Made by a program: the position numbers and the translations under genes. Below are positions 16,169 through 24,249 of a stretch of 64,000 nucleotides of DNA, piece after piece; positions within the stretch are counted from its first letter, which is position 1, and every line of letters begins with the position of its first letter. Origin of the DNA: Microbacterium sufflavum. GTDB lineage: Bacteria; Actinomycetota; Actinomycetes; Actinomycetales; Microbacteriaceae. Under the pieces are notes generated by a model, which ran no database searches, was not told the origin of the DNA, and saw only the letters and a program-made list of their open reading frames with translations. The stretch spans positions 248,001 through 312,000 of the forward strand of contig NZ_CP078076.1 of NCBI RefSeq assembly GCF_023101165.1. Reading direction: 5' to 3'.

Positions 16169-16944
16169 CCACCACCGACACGCTCGTGCGCCCGAACCTC
16201 GCACGCGACACCCGCCACGTGCTGACGCGGGAGCTCAAGCCCGTGGTGCGGGACCCGTTCACCCTGATCTTCAGCCTGCTGCAGCCCCTGGTGTTCCTCG
16301 GGCTGTTCGCCCCGCTGCTGATCGGCCAGTCCGGACAGCCCGCGGGCGAGACCCTGTCGTGGTTCGTGCCGGGCGTGCTGGTGATGATCGTGCTGTTCGG
16401 CACCGGCGCCACCGGGTCGAACCTCCAGTACGAGATGATGACCGGCTCGCACGAGCGCACCCTCGTCGCCCCGCTCGCCCGGTCGTCCCTCCTCGTCGGC
16501 CGCGCATTGAAGGAGATCGCGCCGATCGTGGTGCAGGCTCTCGTGATCGTCCTGATCGCATGGCCGTTCGGGTTCGCGGTCGACGTGCCGGGCCTGCTGA
16601 TCGGCCTCGCGCTGCTCGCCGTGTTCGGGGTGGGCCTCGGCTCGCTCTCGTACTCGCTCGCGCTCGCGACCAAAGACCGGGAGTGGCTGTTCTGGGGCGT
16701 GCAGCAGTCGCTCATCTTCCCGCTGCTGATCCTGTCGGGGATGCTGCTGCCGCTCGACGCCGCGCCGGACTGGATGCGCGCGGTCGCGACGGTCAACCCG
16801 GTGAACTGGGTCGTGCAGGCGGAGCGGGCGCTGTTCGCCGGGGACCTGGGCGACCTCACCGTGCTGTGGGGCTGGATCGCGGCACTCGCGGTGGCCACGG
16901 TCGGCCTCGTGGTGGGCGTGCGCGCCATCCGCCGCAGCAACTGA
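16165..16944 (+). CDS. ABC-2 type permease, DrrB-like
   Basis: A 259-residue membrane protein with six predicted membrane segments, the second half of a DrrAB-type exporter. The N-terminal cytoplasmic stretch RDTRHVLTRELKPVVRDP precedes the first segment. The conserved ABC-2 signature region around FPLLILSGMLLPLDAAPDWMR is near residue 190. The ATG overlaps the ATPase stop, and AGGAG lies eight bases upstream within the ATPase gene. A strong hairpin follows, ending the two-gene operon. Confidence 0.92.
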   Translation: MTTTDTLVRPNLARDTRHVLTRELKPVVRDPFTLIFSLLQPLVFLGLFAPLLIGQSGQPAGETLSWFVPGVLVMIVLFGTGATGSNLQYEMMTGSHERTLVAPLARSSLLVGRALKEIAPIVVQALVIVLIAWPFGFAVDVPGLLIGLALLAVFGVGLGSLSYSLALATKDREWLFWGVQQSLIFPLLILSGMLLPLDAAPDWMRAVATVNPVNWVVQAERALFAGDLGDLTVLWGWIAALAVATVGLVVGVRAIRRSN

Positions 16945-16956
16945 CCCGCGCTCGAC

Positions 16957-17000
16957 CCCCGCGACGGCGGCCTCGCGTCTGCGGGGCCACCGCCGCGGGG
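16957..17000 (+). terminator. Hairpin terminator of the ABC operon
   Basis: Two 16-nt arms (16957-16972 and 16985-17000) pair at 14 of 16 positions around a 12-nt loop, 13 nt after the permease stop. Confidence 0.7.
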
Positions 17001-17104
17001 CATCGGGTCGCTAGCGCCGCCACCCGCCGCCGTCAAGCGCATCGACCGTGCTCCGTCGGCCCTCGTATCGTCGCCCGCACGACCACGAGCAGCAGGAGGG
17101 CCGC

Positions 17105-17971
17105 ATGTCCGAATCGCAGCACAACGACAAGACGCCGACCACGGGCCTGGAGTCCGGGGAGCCCCAGGCGCGCCTGGAAGCCGAGGCCCGACGCGCGATC
17201 GTGACCGGCGCGGACTCGGGCATCGGCCGCGCGACCGCGGTCGCCCTCGCCGCGGCCGGCATCGACGTGGGCATCACCTGGCACAGCGACGAGGCCGGCG
17301 CCCAGGAGACCGCGGAGGAGGTGCGCAGCCACGGCGCCAGGGCCGTGGTCGCCCGCCTCGACGTGGCGGACATCCCCGCGTGCGGCGACGTGGTCGACGG
17401 CCTGATCGCCGAGCTCGGCGGGGTGGACGTGTTCGTCAACAACGCCGGAGCGGGACTGCAGACCCCGTTCCTCGACGTGACCCTCGACGAGTGGAACCGC
17501 GTGGTCGACACCGACCTCACCGGCGCGTTCGTGTGCCTGCAACGGGCGGCGCGGGCCATGGTCGCGGCCGGACGCGGTGGCCGGCTGATCGCGGTCACCA
17601 GCGTGCACGAGCATCAGCCGATGGTCGGGGCGAGCGCGTACGACGCCGCGAAGCACGGGCTCGGCGGCCTCATGAAGAACCTGGCGCTCGAACTCGGTGC
17701 GCACGGCATCAGCGCGGTGAGCGTGGCCCCCGGCGAGATCGCCACACCCATGACCGGGCAGACCGACACCGACCCGCACACGGAGGACCGCCCCGGCATC
17801 CCGCTCGGACGACCAGGGGACGCGCGCGAGGTGGCCGCGCTGATCGCCTTCCTGGCCTCGCCCGAAGCCGCCTACATCTCCGGGGCCTCGGTCGTGATCG
17901 ACGGCGGCATGCTGCAGATGGGCCCGCAGGCCGGCGCCGCGGTCGAGAGCCACGACTGGCGCCGCCTCTGA
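17105..17971 (+). CDS. SDR family oxidoreductase
   Basis: A 288-residue short-chain dehydrogenase. An N-terminal extension of about 30 polar residues precedes the Rossmann fold. The cofactor motif is TGADSGIG near residue 35, NNAG near 114, the catalytic serine in AVTSVHEH, and the Tyr-Lys pair in YDAAKHG near 180. The C-terminal PGEIATPM and SGASVVIDGG are normal for classical SDRs. The ATG at 17105 has a strong AGGAGGG four to ten bases upstream and a leader of roughly 35 nt behind a TATCGT hexamer at 17066. The substrate is not predictable. It converges on the nonulosonic acid locus, with no evident link. Confidence 0.88.
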   Translation: MSESQHNDKTPTTGLESGEPQARLEAEARRAIVTGADSGIGRATAVALAAAGIDVGITWHSDEAGAQETAEEVRSHGARAVVARLDVADIPACGDVVDGLIAELGGVDVFVNNAGAGLQTPFLDVTLDEWNRVVDTDLTGAFVCLQRAARAMVAAGRGGRLIAVTSVHEHQPMVGASAYDAAKHGLGGLMKNLALELGAHGISAVSVAPGEIATPMTGQTDTDPHTEDRPGIPLGRPGDAREVAALIAFLASPEAAYISGASVVIDGGMLQMGPQAGAAVESHDWRRL

Positions 17972-18002
17972 CGCACCACGACCCGGACGGACGAGGCGGG
18001 GC

Positions 18003-19403
18003 TCAGCGACGCAGCGAGTCGGCGAACGGGTTCGGCTCGAGCGTGTAGTCCGTGGACGGGTCCGCCCACGTGGAGGCGCCCTCCGGACTGCGGCGAGCGC
18101 GGACGCCGGACAGCAGCCGCACCGCCGGGGCTCCGACCGCGAGCGCGAGCCGTCCGGAGATGCTGCGGTCCTCCCGACCGAGCACACTCGCCCGGTGCCA
18201 GGCCTCGTGCAGCGCACCCCCGCGCGCAGCGGGCACCCGGCGCGGAGGCAGCGCGCCCGCTCGGCGCAGCGCGACCAGCTCCTGCACCCGGTCCCACCAG
18301 TCCGACTCGGCGGCGGGGTGGAAGTAGTTGTCGCGCAGCCAGGCCGGGTGCGGGCGCCGGAAGCGGCCGGCGACGATCTCGCCCGCCCCGCCCAGCAGCC
18401 CGCTGCCGACGAAGACCGTGTTGAGCAGGCTCTTGCTCACCCCGAAGCGGTCGAGCGCGATGACCGGCACCCCGTGCGCCAGCGCCTCCACGGCGGCCGT
18501 CGAGCTCACGGTGACCAGCCCGGCCGCCGTCTCCAGAGCCGTGGCCATCGGAGCGTGCGAGAACACGAGGTTCCGCGGCCGCGCGGCCCCGAAGAGCCCG
18601 GTGTAGGGCTCGCGGTCGAGGTGGGTCTCCGCCTCGCCCTGTCGCGCACGCAGCTTCACCACCACGCGCCGGTCGGGGTCGGCCTCGGCGGCGCGCACCA
18701 GCAGGGCCGCGATGTCGGCCCTCGCCGCGCGATCCGCGGGCACCAGCGCCTGGGCGGCGAAGACGACGTCCGTGGCACCCGGCCGCGGCTCCGCGTCGGC
18801 CACCGGCTCCGTCGGGCGGTCGGCGAGGGCGGCCCGCGACACCCCTCCGGCGAGGATCCGCGCCTCGGCACGCTCCGCCCGCCTCCGGCCGCCGTGCGGG
18901 CCCCGTGCGAACGGCAGGGTCGCGAGCGCCAGCGGCACCGGCACCCCGATCCGTTCCCCCAGCTCGGCGAACGCCCTGACCTCGCGGTGGGAGTGCACGA
19001 TCAGCAGGTCGGTGTGACGCCGGTACTCCAGGGCCCCGCGCTGCGCCGGGATCGCCATACCGGGCAGCCCCGACACGACGACGGGCCGGTGAACGAGCGA
19101 GTCGATCACGCGTCCGAGCAGCCGCACGAACGGCCCGCGACCGGCGAGCAGCACGGCGTCGGGCCGCTGCCGGTCCAGCCACGCCGCGACGTGCGCGAGG
19201 TCGAGCCGGGTGACATCGGTCGCCGCGACCCCGGTGCCCTCCCGCGCCGCGCGCTCCTGCTCCGCGCTCACCGTGAGGGGCGTGCGCACCAGCAGCAGCT
19301 GCGGGCGCAGACCGGGCACCGCGCCGAGCAGCGAGGCCGACCACTTCACGAACGAGTCGGCATCGGCGACCGCGACCACCCGCAGCCCGGAGGCGTCGGT
19401 CAT
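18003..19403 (-). CDS. Glycosyltransferase-like protein of the nonulosonic acid locus (DUF6716-like)
   Basis: A 466-residue cytoplasmic protein with two Rossmann-like halves, as in GT-B glycosyltransferases. The N-terminal part has VVAVADADSFVKWSASLL and a LLIVHSHREVRAFAELG segment. The C-terminal part has LVFSHAPMATALETAAGLVTVSSTAAVEALAHGVPVIALD (about residues 275-315), the same type of glycan-donor-site loop seen in polysialyl/CDP-glycerol transferases. It appears related to actinobacterial proteins labelled DUF6716. Its ATG overlaps the neuB stop codon as ATGA, so it is translationally coupled and likely works on the same glycan. The donor and acceptor are unknown. Confidence 0.78.
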   Translation of the reverse strand: MTDASGLRVVAVADADSFVKWSASLLGAVPGLRPQLLLVRTPLTVSAEQERAAREGTGVAATDVTRLDLAHVAAWLDRQRPDAVLLAGRGPFVRLLGRVIDSLVHRPVVVSGLPGMAIPAQRGALEYRRHTDLLIVHSHREVRAFAELGERIGVPVPLALATLPFARGPHGGRRRAERAEARILAGGVSRAALADRPTEPVADAEPRPGATDVVFAAQALVPADRAARADIAALLVRAAEADPDRRVVVKLRARQGEAETHLDREPYTGLFGAARPRNLVFSHAPMATALETAAGLVTVSSTAAVEALAHGVPVIALDRFGVSKSLLNTVFVGSGLLGGAGEIVAGRFRRPHPAWLRDNYFHPAAESDWWDRVQELVALRRAGALPPRRVPAARGGALHEAWHRASVLGREDRSISGRLALAVGAPAVRLLSGVRARRSPEGASTWADPSTDYTLEPNPFADSLRR

Positions 19404-20272
19404 GCCGGCACGCGACGCAGCTTGGCCATGGGGGCGCGCTCGCTGTCGAACACGCGCTTCACGCCGTCGCCCACCGCCCGCTCGATCACCCGGATGTCGC
19501 GCACCAGGTGCTCGAGTCCGGTCGGCTCCAGCGACGCGGCGTGGTCGGAGCCCCACATCGTCCGGTCGAGCGTGATGTGCCGTTCGACCGCGACGGCGCC
19601 CATCGCGACCGCGGCGAGCGAGATCTGCAGGCCGCGCTCGTGGCCCGAGTATCCGACGGGGATGCCGGGGTAGCGGTCGCGGAGGGTCGCGATGACCCGC
19701 AGGTTCGCCTCCTCCGGCTCCAGCGGATACGTCGAGGTCGCGTGCATCAGCACGACCCGGTCGGTGCCGAGGGTGTCGAGGGCGCGGTCGATCTGCTCGA
19801 TCGTGGACATGCCGGTGGAGAGGATCACGGGCTTGCCCGTCTCGCGCAGCGCGGTGAGCAGCTCGGTGTCGGTCAGGCTCGCGGAGGCGACCTTGTGCGC
19901 CACGACGTTCAGTTCCTCCAGGAACGCCACGCTCGGCACATCCCACGGCGACGCGAACCAGTCCAGCCCGAGCAGCGTGGCGTGGTCGCCGATCTCGACG
20001 TACTCGTCGCGGCCGAACTCGACCCGGCGCCGGTAGTCGAGATAGCTCATGACACCCCACGGCGTCTCCCGCGGTACATCGCGCATGTGCTCCGGCGTGG
20101 AGATCTCGGGGGTGCGCTTCTGGAACTTGACCGCGTCGGCCCCCGCCCGCGCCGCGACGTCGATCAGTCGCTTGGCGATGTCCACGTCGCCGTTGTGGTT
20201 GAGGCCGATCTCCGCGATGACGTAGGCCGGACGGCCGCCGCCGATCACACGCGAGCCGATGCTGACAGTCAT
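19400..20272 (-). CDS. neuB: Nonulosonic acid synthase (NeuB family), no SAF domain
   Basis: A 290-residue TIM-barrel enzyme that condenses phosphoenolpyruvate with a hexose derivative to make a nine-carbon sugar acid. Family motifs are clear: AEIGLNHNGD near residue 19, AVKFQKR near 47, ASPWDVPSV near 110, KVASASLTD near 128, STGMST near 151, and YSGHERGLQISLAAVAMGA near 210. Usual NeuB proteins are about 350 residues and end in an antifreeze-like SAF domain; this one stops right after the barrel (KLRRVPA). With no epimerase or amino-sugar genes nearby, the product may be Kdn or Kdn 9-phosphate rather than sialic acid; that is inference. It has SD GGAGG, partly inside an inverted repeat. Confidence 0.9.
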   Translation of the reverse strand: MTVSIGSRVIGGGRPAYVIAEIGLNHNGDVDIAKRLIDVAARAGADAVKFQKRTPEISTPEHMRDVPRETPWGVMSYLDYRRRVEFGRDEYVEIGDHATLLGLDWFASPWDVPSVAFLEELNVVAHKVASASLTDTELLTALRETGKPVILSTGMSTIEQIDRALDTLGTDRVVLMHATSTYPLEPEEANLRVIATLRDRYPGIPVGYSGHERGLQISLAAVAMGAVAVERHITLDRTMWGSDHAASLEPTGLEHLVRDIRVIERAVGDGVKRVFDSERAPMAKLRRVPA

Positions 20273-20276
20273 GGTT

Positions 20277-20349
20277 CCTCCGGTCGTCGAGCGGGTTGCC
20301 GCCGTCCTTCCTGAGTACGCGCCGCGGGTGAACGGCCCTCGACCGGAGG
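20277..20349 (-). promoter_or_regulatory. Inverted repeat that can sequester the neuB ribosome binding site
   Basis: On the minus-strand mRNA, CCTCCGGTCG (20349-20340) can pair over 10 bp with CGACCGGAGG (20286-20277), which contains the neuB SD. The loop is 53 nt. It lies in the only long gap inside the locus, between neuA and neuB. Confidence 0.5.
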
Positions 20350-20363
20350 GTTACCGGGGGCGG

Positions 20364-21542
20364 TCAGCTCGACAACACGCGTTCGACGAGCTCCCTGACC
20401 GCACCGTCTCCCCCGCGGCGGTGCAGCACGACCCTGGCCTCGGCCCGCACGAGGGGATGCGCGTCGGCGACGGCAACCGGCCACCCGACGATGCGCATCG
20501 CCGGGAGGTCGTTCACGTCGTTGCCGAGGTACGCGATGTCGGCGAGCGGCATGCCCTGCTCCTGCGCCCACCGCCGCAGCGCGTCCTCCTTGTCGTCGAT
20601 GCCGTGCAGCACGGGGACGCGCAGCTTGTCGGCCCTCGCCCGCACGACCGGGTTGACCTCGGTGGAGAGGATCAGCATCGGCACGCCGGCGCGGCGCAGC
20701 AGCGCGACGCCCATGCCGTCCTCCCGGCTCACCCGTACCCGCTCCCCTCCGTCGGCGTCGACGATCGCGGTGTCGTCGGTGTGGACGCCGTCGAAGTCGG
20801 TGACCACCGCGCGCACCGGGATCCGCGCGGGAGTCTCACGCAGGGCCGCCAGGGCCCGCGCCGCCGCGAGCTGCTCCGCGTCGTCGATCTCGATCGCGCT
20901 CCACTCGGGCACCGCGATGATGCGGGTGCGGCCGAAGAAGCGGTGCCGGCTGCGGCGGAACCCGTCCGCCCGGAACACGTAGAACGCCCCGGTCTCGAGG
21001 TGATGCGGCTCACGGTCCTGGCGCCGTGGACGGTGGCTCGCGTCGTGGTTGAGCGCCTCCGCCTCCCCGTCGGGCCCCGTGCGCCACAGGAAGCCGTACG
21101 TCTCGACGGCCGCGAACGCGCTGTCGGCCGTGCCCTCCCGCACGGCCTCGACGGCGGCGGACAGCTCCACGCTCGGCACGAAGGGCGACGTGGCCTGCAC
21201 GAACGCGACGACCGCGAACGACTCTCCCCGGCGCTCGAGCTCGTCGAGCGCGTGGAGGATCGCCGCCTCGGACGACGCGGTGTCGCCCGACAGCTCCGCG
21301 GGGCGCCGGACGATGCGCGCGCCCGCGGTCTCCGCGACCGCCGCGATCTCGTCATCGTCGGTGGAGACCACGACCGCGTCGATGCCCGCGGCGGCCGTTG
21401 CCGCGTGCACGGCCCTGGCCACGAGCGGCACCCCGCCCACGCGCTCCAGGTTCTTGCGCGGGATCTGCTTCGACCCGCCGCGCGCCGGGATGATCGCCAC
21501 CGTCCGCGGCGCTCCCTCGTCTGTCTGCTGCATGCTCGTCAT
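20364..21542 (-). CDS. neuA: CMP-nonulosonate synthetase fused to KdsC-like HAD phosphatase
   Basis: A 392-residue two-domain protein. Residues about 12-235 are a cytidylyltransferase that activates a nonulosonic acid with CTP: IIPARGGSKQIPRKN near residue 17, VQATSPF near 108, and ETGAFYVFRADG near 180. Residues about 240-392 are a KdsC-type HAD phosphatase with intact motifs: DFDGVHTDD (nucleophile and acid), ILSTE, the lysine in GIDDKEDALRRW, and YLGNDVNDLPAM. The order matches vertebrate CMAS. The fused phosphatase suggests dephosphorylation of a 9-phosphate intermediate before activation. The ATG at 21542 overlaps the upstream stop as ATGA. Confidence 0.9.
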   Translation of the reverse strand: MTSMQQTDEGAPRTVAIIPARGGSKQIPRKNLERVGGVPLVARAVHAATAAAGIDAVVVSTDDDEIAAVAETAGARIVRRPAELSGDTASSEAAILHALDELERRGESFAVVAFVQATSPFVPSVELSAAVEAVREGTADSAFAAVETYGFLWRTGPDGEAEALNHDASHRPRRQDREPHHLETGAFYVFRADGFRRSRHRFFGRTRIIAVPEWSAIEIDDAEQLAAARALAALRETPARIPVRAVVTDFDGVHTDDTAIVDADGGERVRVSREDGMGVALLRRAGVPMLILSTEVNPVVRARADKLRVPVLHGIDDKEDALRRWAQEQGMPLADIAYLGNDVNDLPAMRIVGWPVAVADAHPLVRAEARVVLHRRGGDGAVRELVERVLSS

Positions 21543-22906
21543 CCTCCCCGGATCTCCCGCCACGCGCGACCGGCGCGATGCCGTGCCCCGATCGCCGTCA
21601 GCCGCCACTCCTCGATCCGCCCGATACCACCCGCGGGGTGCCGCAGGCGCTGTCGCAGGGTGGCGGGCGCGGCGCCGGGCAACCGCAGCTGCGTGAGGCG
21701 CTCCGCCGAGAAGTACCGGCGGCGCTCGCCATCGTCGAGGTCGCGCAGGACCTCCTCCGCGCGCTCCCGCAGGTGCTCGGCGACGAGCGGCTGCATGGCA
21801 TAGCCGACCGCATCGACGAGGCGCTGCAGCTCGGGCGGCTCGGGGCGCGGGGCGTCGGTGCGGGTGAGTGCGTCGACGATCGTGAGCGGGATGCGGTTGC
21901 TGTTCTCGAACGGAGCGAGCGTGCCGAGCAGGTCCGCGGTCCCGGCGGCACCGATGTCGCGGCCGAACACCGTGTGCACGGTCGGCAGCGCGGTGGAGAA
22001 CGCCGCGACCACGGCCCGCGCATCGAGGCGTTCGGCCGCCAGTTCCGCAGGCCCCGTGCCGCGGTGCTCCTCGAACGCCATGCCGAGCGACTGCGCCCTG
22101 GCACGGACGGCATCGGCGAGCAGGGGTGGCGCCGCCGGATGGGGCTTGAACACGATGCGCTCCGGCTCCCACGCGGCCGCCCGGTCGACCAGGCTCTGCT
22201 GCAGCGCGATCTCCTGCGCCGGTGTCTGCAGCCCGAGCGCCGACAGGTACTGCCCGAGCACCAGCACGGTGGACGGTCCCGGCTCCGGGTCCGCCGGCAC
22301 CTCCGGCACCTCCGGCGTCGCGGTCTCGCGCAGCGCCGCCGCGAAGGCCGCGGGCGGCACCGGCACGGTCTCGGCGGTCGGCGACGCGACGAGCGGACGC
22401 ACGCCGGGCACGACGTCGGCGTAGACCACACGGCCGATCCGTGCCGTCACGGTGTGCGGCAGCCGCACCCGCATCGGCGCATACGTCATGAGGCCGTCGC
22501 CCACGATCGTGAGACGCGCGTCGGGGAACAGCCCGAACAGCGTCCGCGCCGGAGCGACCTGCGGGCTCTGCACGCACAGCTCCAGGTCGCGGGGGTCGAT
22601 GCCCCAGGCCCGGGCGATCAGCCGACCGAGCACGGGCAGTTCGCCCTCCGGCGGCTCCCACGCGCTGGGGTGCAGCGGGCCGAGGAGGTCACTCAGCGGC
22701 TCGATGCGGTCGAACCGGGCGCGCAGCCGACCCAGGGCCGGGTCGGCGTCGATGCCGACCGCGAGCTCGGGCACGCGCGACGAGGTGAACGGCACCAGCA
22801 CCTGCTCGGGGCGCGCGGCGGTCGGCCCATCGAGGAGGCCGCGGTCGATCGCCGCGACGGCGGTCGCGAGACCGTAGGCGCTGTGCAGCGCGAAGACCCG
22901 CGTCAC
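21539..22906 (-). CDS. Polysialyltransferase-like glycosyltransferase
   Basis: A 455-residue protein resembling the alpha-2,8-polysialyltransferase family of capsule loci. The N-terminus reads TRVFALHSAYGLATAVAAID, the usual start of that family. The donor-binding half contains RIVFKPHPAAPP near residue 250, the KPHP motif, and later VVAAFSTALPTVHTVFG near 305, equivalent to the serine-rich loop. It would polymerise or transfer a CMP-activated nonulosonic acid at the inner face of the membrane. The GTG at 22906 overlaps the GT2 stop codon, and its own stop overlaps the neuA start, so four genes are tightly packed. Exact linkage cannot be told. Confidence 0.82.
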   Translation of the reverse strand: MTRVFALHSAYGLATAVAAIDRGLLDGPTAARPEQVLVPFTSSRVPELAVGIDADPALGRLRARFDRIEPLSDLLGPLHPSAWEPPEGELPVLGRLIARAWGIDPRDLELCVQSPQVAPARTLFGLFPDARLTIVGDGLMTYAPMRVRLPHTVTARIGRVVYADVVPGVRPLVASPTAETVPVPPAAFAAALRETATPEVPEVPADPEPGPSTVLVLGQYLSALGLQTPAQEIALQQSLVDRAAAWEPERIVFKPHPAAPPLLADAVRARAQSLGMAFEEHRGTGPAELAAERLDARAVVAAFSTALPTVHTVFGRDIGAAGTADLLGTLAPFENSNRIPLTIVDALTRTDAPRPEPPELQRLVDAVGYAMQPLVAEHLRERAEEVLRDLDDGERRRYFSAERLTQLRLPGAAPATLRQRLRHPAGGIGRIEEWRLTAIGARHRAGRAWREIRGG

Positions 22907-23883
22907 GGCGTGTGCCCCGCACGTCGGAGCGTGCGCGCGAGCACGCGGCGCCGGGGCGCGTCGAGCCGCTCGACCACCGCGGCGACCTCCGGCGCGGGGA
23001 GACCGCGGAGCAGCTCGCGGATGCGCGACCGCATCTCCGCGCGCACCGGCGGCGACATGCGCCGCGAGCGCACCAGGTGGTGAGAGCTGAGCGCGAGCGC
23101 GGTCCACACGGCCTTGGGCAGGAAGCGCTCGGCGTCGCGGTCGCGCTGCGCCAGGGCGACGACCTGGGACAGGGCCTCGGCGAAGTCGAGCTGCCGCCGG
23201 TCGGCGATCTGGGTGAGCGAGCCCGCGACGCCGCGGCGGTAGAGCAGTGCCGGGGCGTCGACGACCGCGAACGACGAGGCCTCCAGGTGCAGCCGCCAGA
23301 TCCACGGCCGGTCCTCCGCGGTGAACAGTCCGGGCGGGAACCCGGCCAGGCCCCGGTCGAGGAGGCGGCGGTGGAACAGCCCGGCCCACGCGTACGGGTA
23401 GTCGACCATGGTCGGCTCGTCGGCGGGCAGGATGGCGCTCCGCGGCGGGGCGACGGTCTCGCGCCAGGGGAACGGCGCGCGCACCAGCGTGCGGCGGGTG
23501 CCGGTGACGGTCACGTGATCGGTGCGGACGAAGTCGCAGCGCAGCGCGCGCAGGCGAGAGGCCAGCACGGCCAGCCGCCGCGGCTGCAACCAGTCGTCGC
23601 CGTCGAGGAAGCAGAACGTCTCGCCCTCGACGAGCGCGAGACCCTGGTTGCGGGCGCTCGCCAGGCCGCGCGGCGTCGGGTTGTGCACCACCCTGGCGCG
23701 CGGGAACCGGTCGGCGTAGTGCTGCATGAGCGCGCGCGTGTCGTCGCGGGAGCCGTCGTCGATCGCCACGAGCTGCAGATCGTGCGGGTCGTCGAACTGC
23801 CGGGTGAGGGTCTCGAGGGTCGTCCCGATGTAGGGTCCGGCGTCCTTCGCGGGAAGGATGACGGTGACGAGGGGCGTGCGCAC
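22903..23883 (-). CDS. Family 2 glycosyltransferase
   Basis: A 326-residue GT-A enzyme, first gene of the nonulosonic acid locus. The nucleotide-sugar site is shown by LVTVILPAKDAGPYI at residue 4 onward, IDDGSRDDT near 44, NPTPRGLASARNQGL near 73, and the DxD-type FLDGDDWL near 95. An AEDRPWIWRLHL motif near 195 replaces the usual ExE region. It has no membrane segment. The GTG at 23883 is chosen because the fold begins two residues later and GGGAG lies just upstream; the frame is open further to 24108, but that part is arginine-rich and lies in the structured non-coding gap. Confidence 0.88.
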   Translation of the reverse strand: MRTPLVTVILPAKDAGPYIGTTLETLTRQFDDPHDLQLVAIDDGSRDDTRALMQHYADRFPRARVVHNPTPRGLASARNQGLALVEGETFCFLDGDDWLQPRRLAVLASRLRALRCDFVRTDHVTVTGTRRTLVRAPFPWRETVAPPRSAILPADEPTMVDYPYAWAGLFHRRLLDRGLAGFPPGLFTAEDRPWIWRLHLEASSFAVVDAPALLYRRGVAGSLTQIADRRQLDFAEALSQVVALAQRDRDAERFLPKAVWTALALSSHHLVRSRRMSPPVRAEMRSRIRELLRGLPAPEVAAVVERLDAPRRRVLARTLRRAGHTP

Positions 23884-24249
23884 GGAACTCCCGGGGTGGG
23901 CGGTGTGCGGAGATCGTCGCAGTCGCGCGTGTCCGGTCGGCGACGTCACGGTGAACGGCGGGTGACGCGAGGCGCGGCAGGCACAACGCTGAGGTGTGGT
24001 CCGCACCCGAACGAACCACACCCCCAGTGCGTTGCACTGCCGGGTGCGAGCACCCGGGAAACCGACACCGTGCGGTGCCGGCCCACCCCGCGGTTTACTG
24101 GCCCCCACCAGCGGGCCGAGGGGTGTGCGTCGAGAGCGACTCCATGAAGATCAACACTCAACACGTAACATGATACATACCTCTCCACGAGATGCCGAAT
24201 CGATGCGGGGCGCCGCGTCGATTGGCGCGGTCACCCGGCATCCGCGACC
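23884..24249. other. 366-nt intergenic region with clustered inverted repeats
   Basis: This gap separates the divergent GT2 gene and the 302-residue unknown protein. Between 23994 and 24117 it holds five successive inverted repeats, listed separately as one structured block. From 24151 to 24185 there is an AT-rich island, rare in this genome, with TATCAT on the minus strand (24175-24170) and direct TCAACA repeats at 24151 and 24158. It probably holds the promoters of both genes, but I cannot assign -35/-10 pairs with confidence. No open frame here looks coding. Confidence 0.6.
23994..24117. repeat. Block of five adjacent inverted repeats
   Basis: GTGTGGT/ACCACAC (23994-24000, 24015-24021), CAGTGC/GCACTG (24025-24030, 24034-24039), CCGGGTGC/GCACCCGG (24040-24047, 24050-24057), CACCG/CGGTG (24066-24070, 24073-24077) and GGCCC/GGGCC (24100-24104, 24113-24117). 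All arms are perfect. Together they look like a multi-stem RNA leader or a tandem operator array upstream of the glycan locus. Confidence 0.6.

Noticed and set aside
23884..24108. Extension of the GT2 protein N-terminus to 24108
   Set aside because: The extra 75 residues are arginine/proline-rich, lie across the inverted-repeat block and precede a natural fold start at VRTPLVTVILPAKD.
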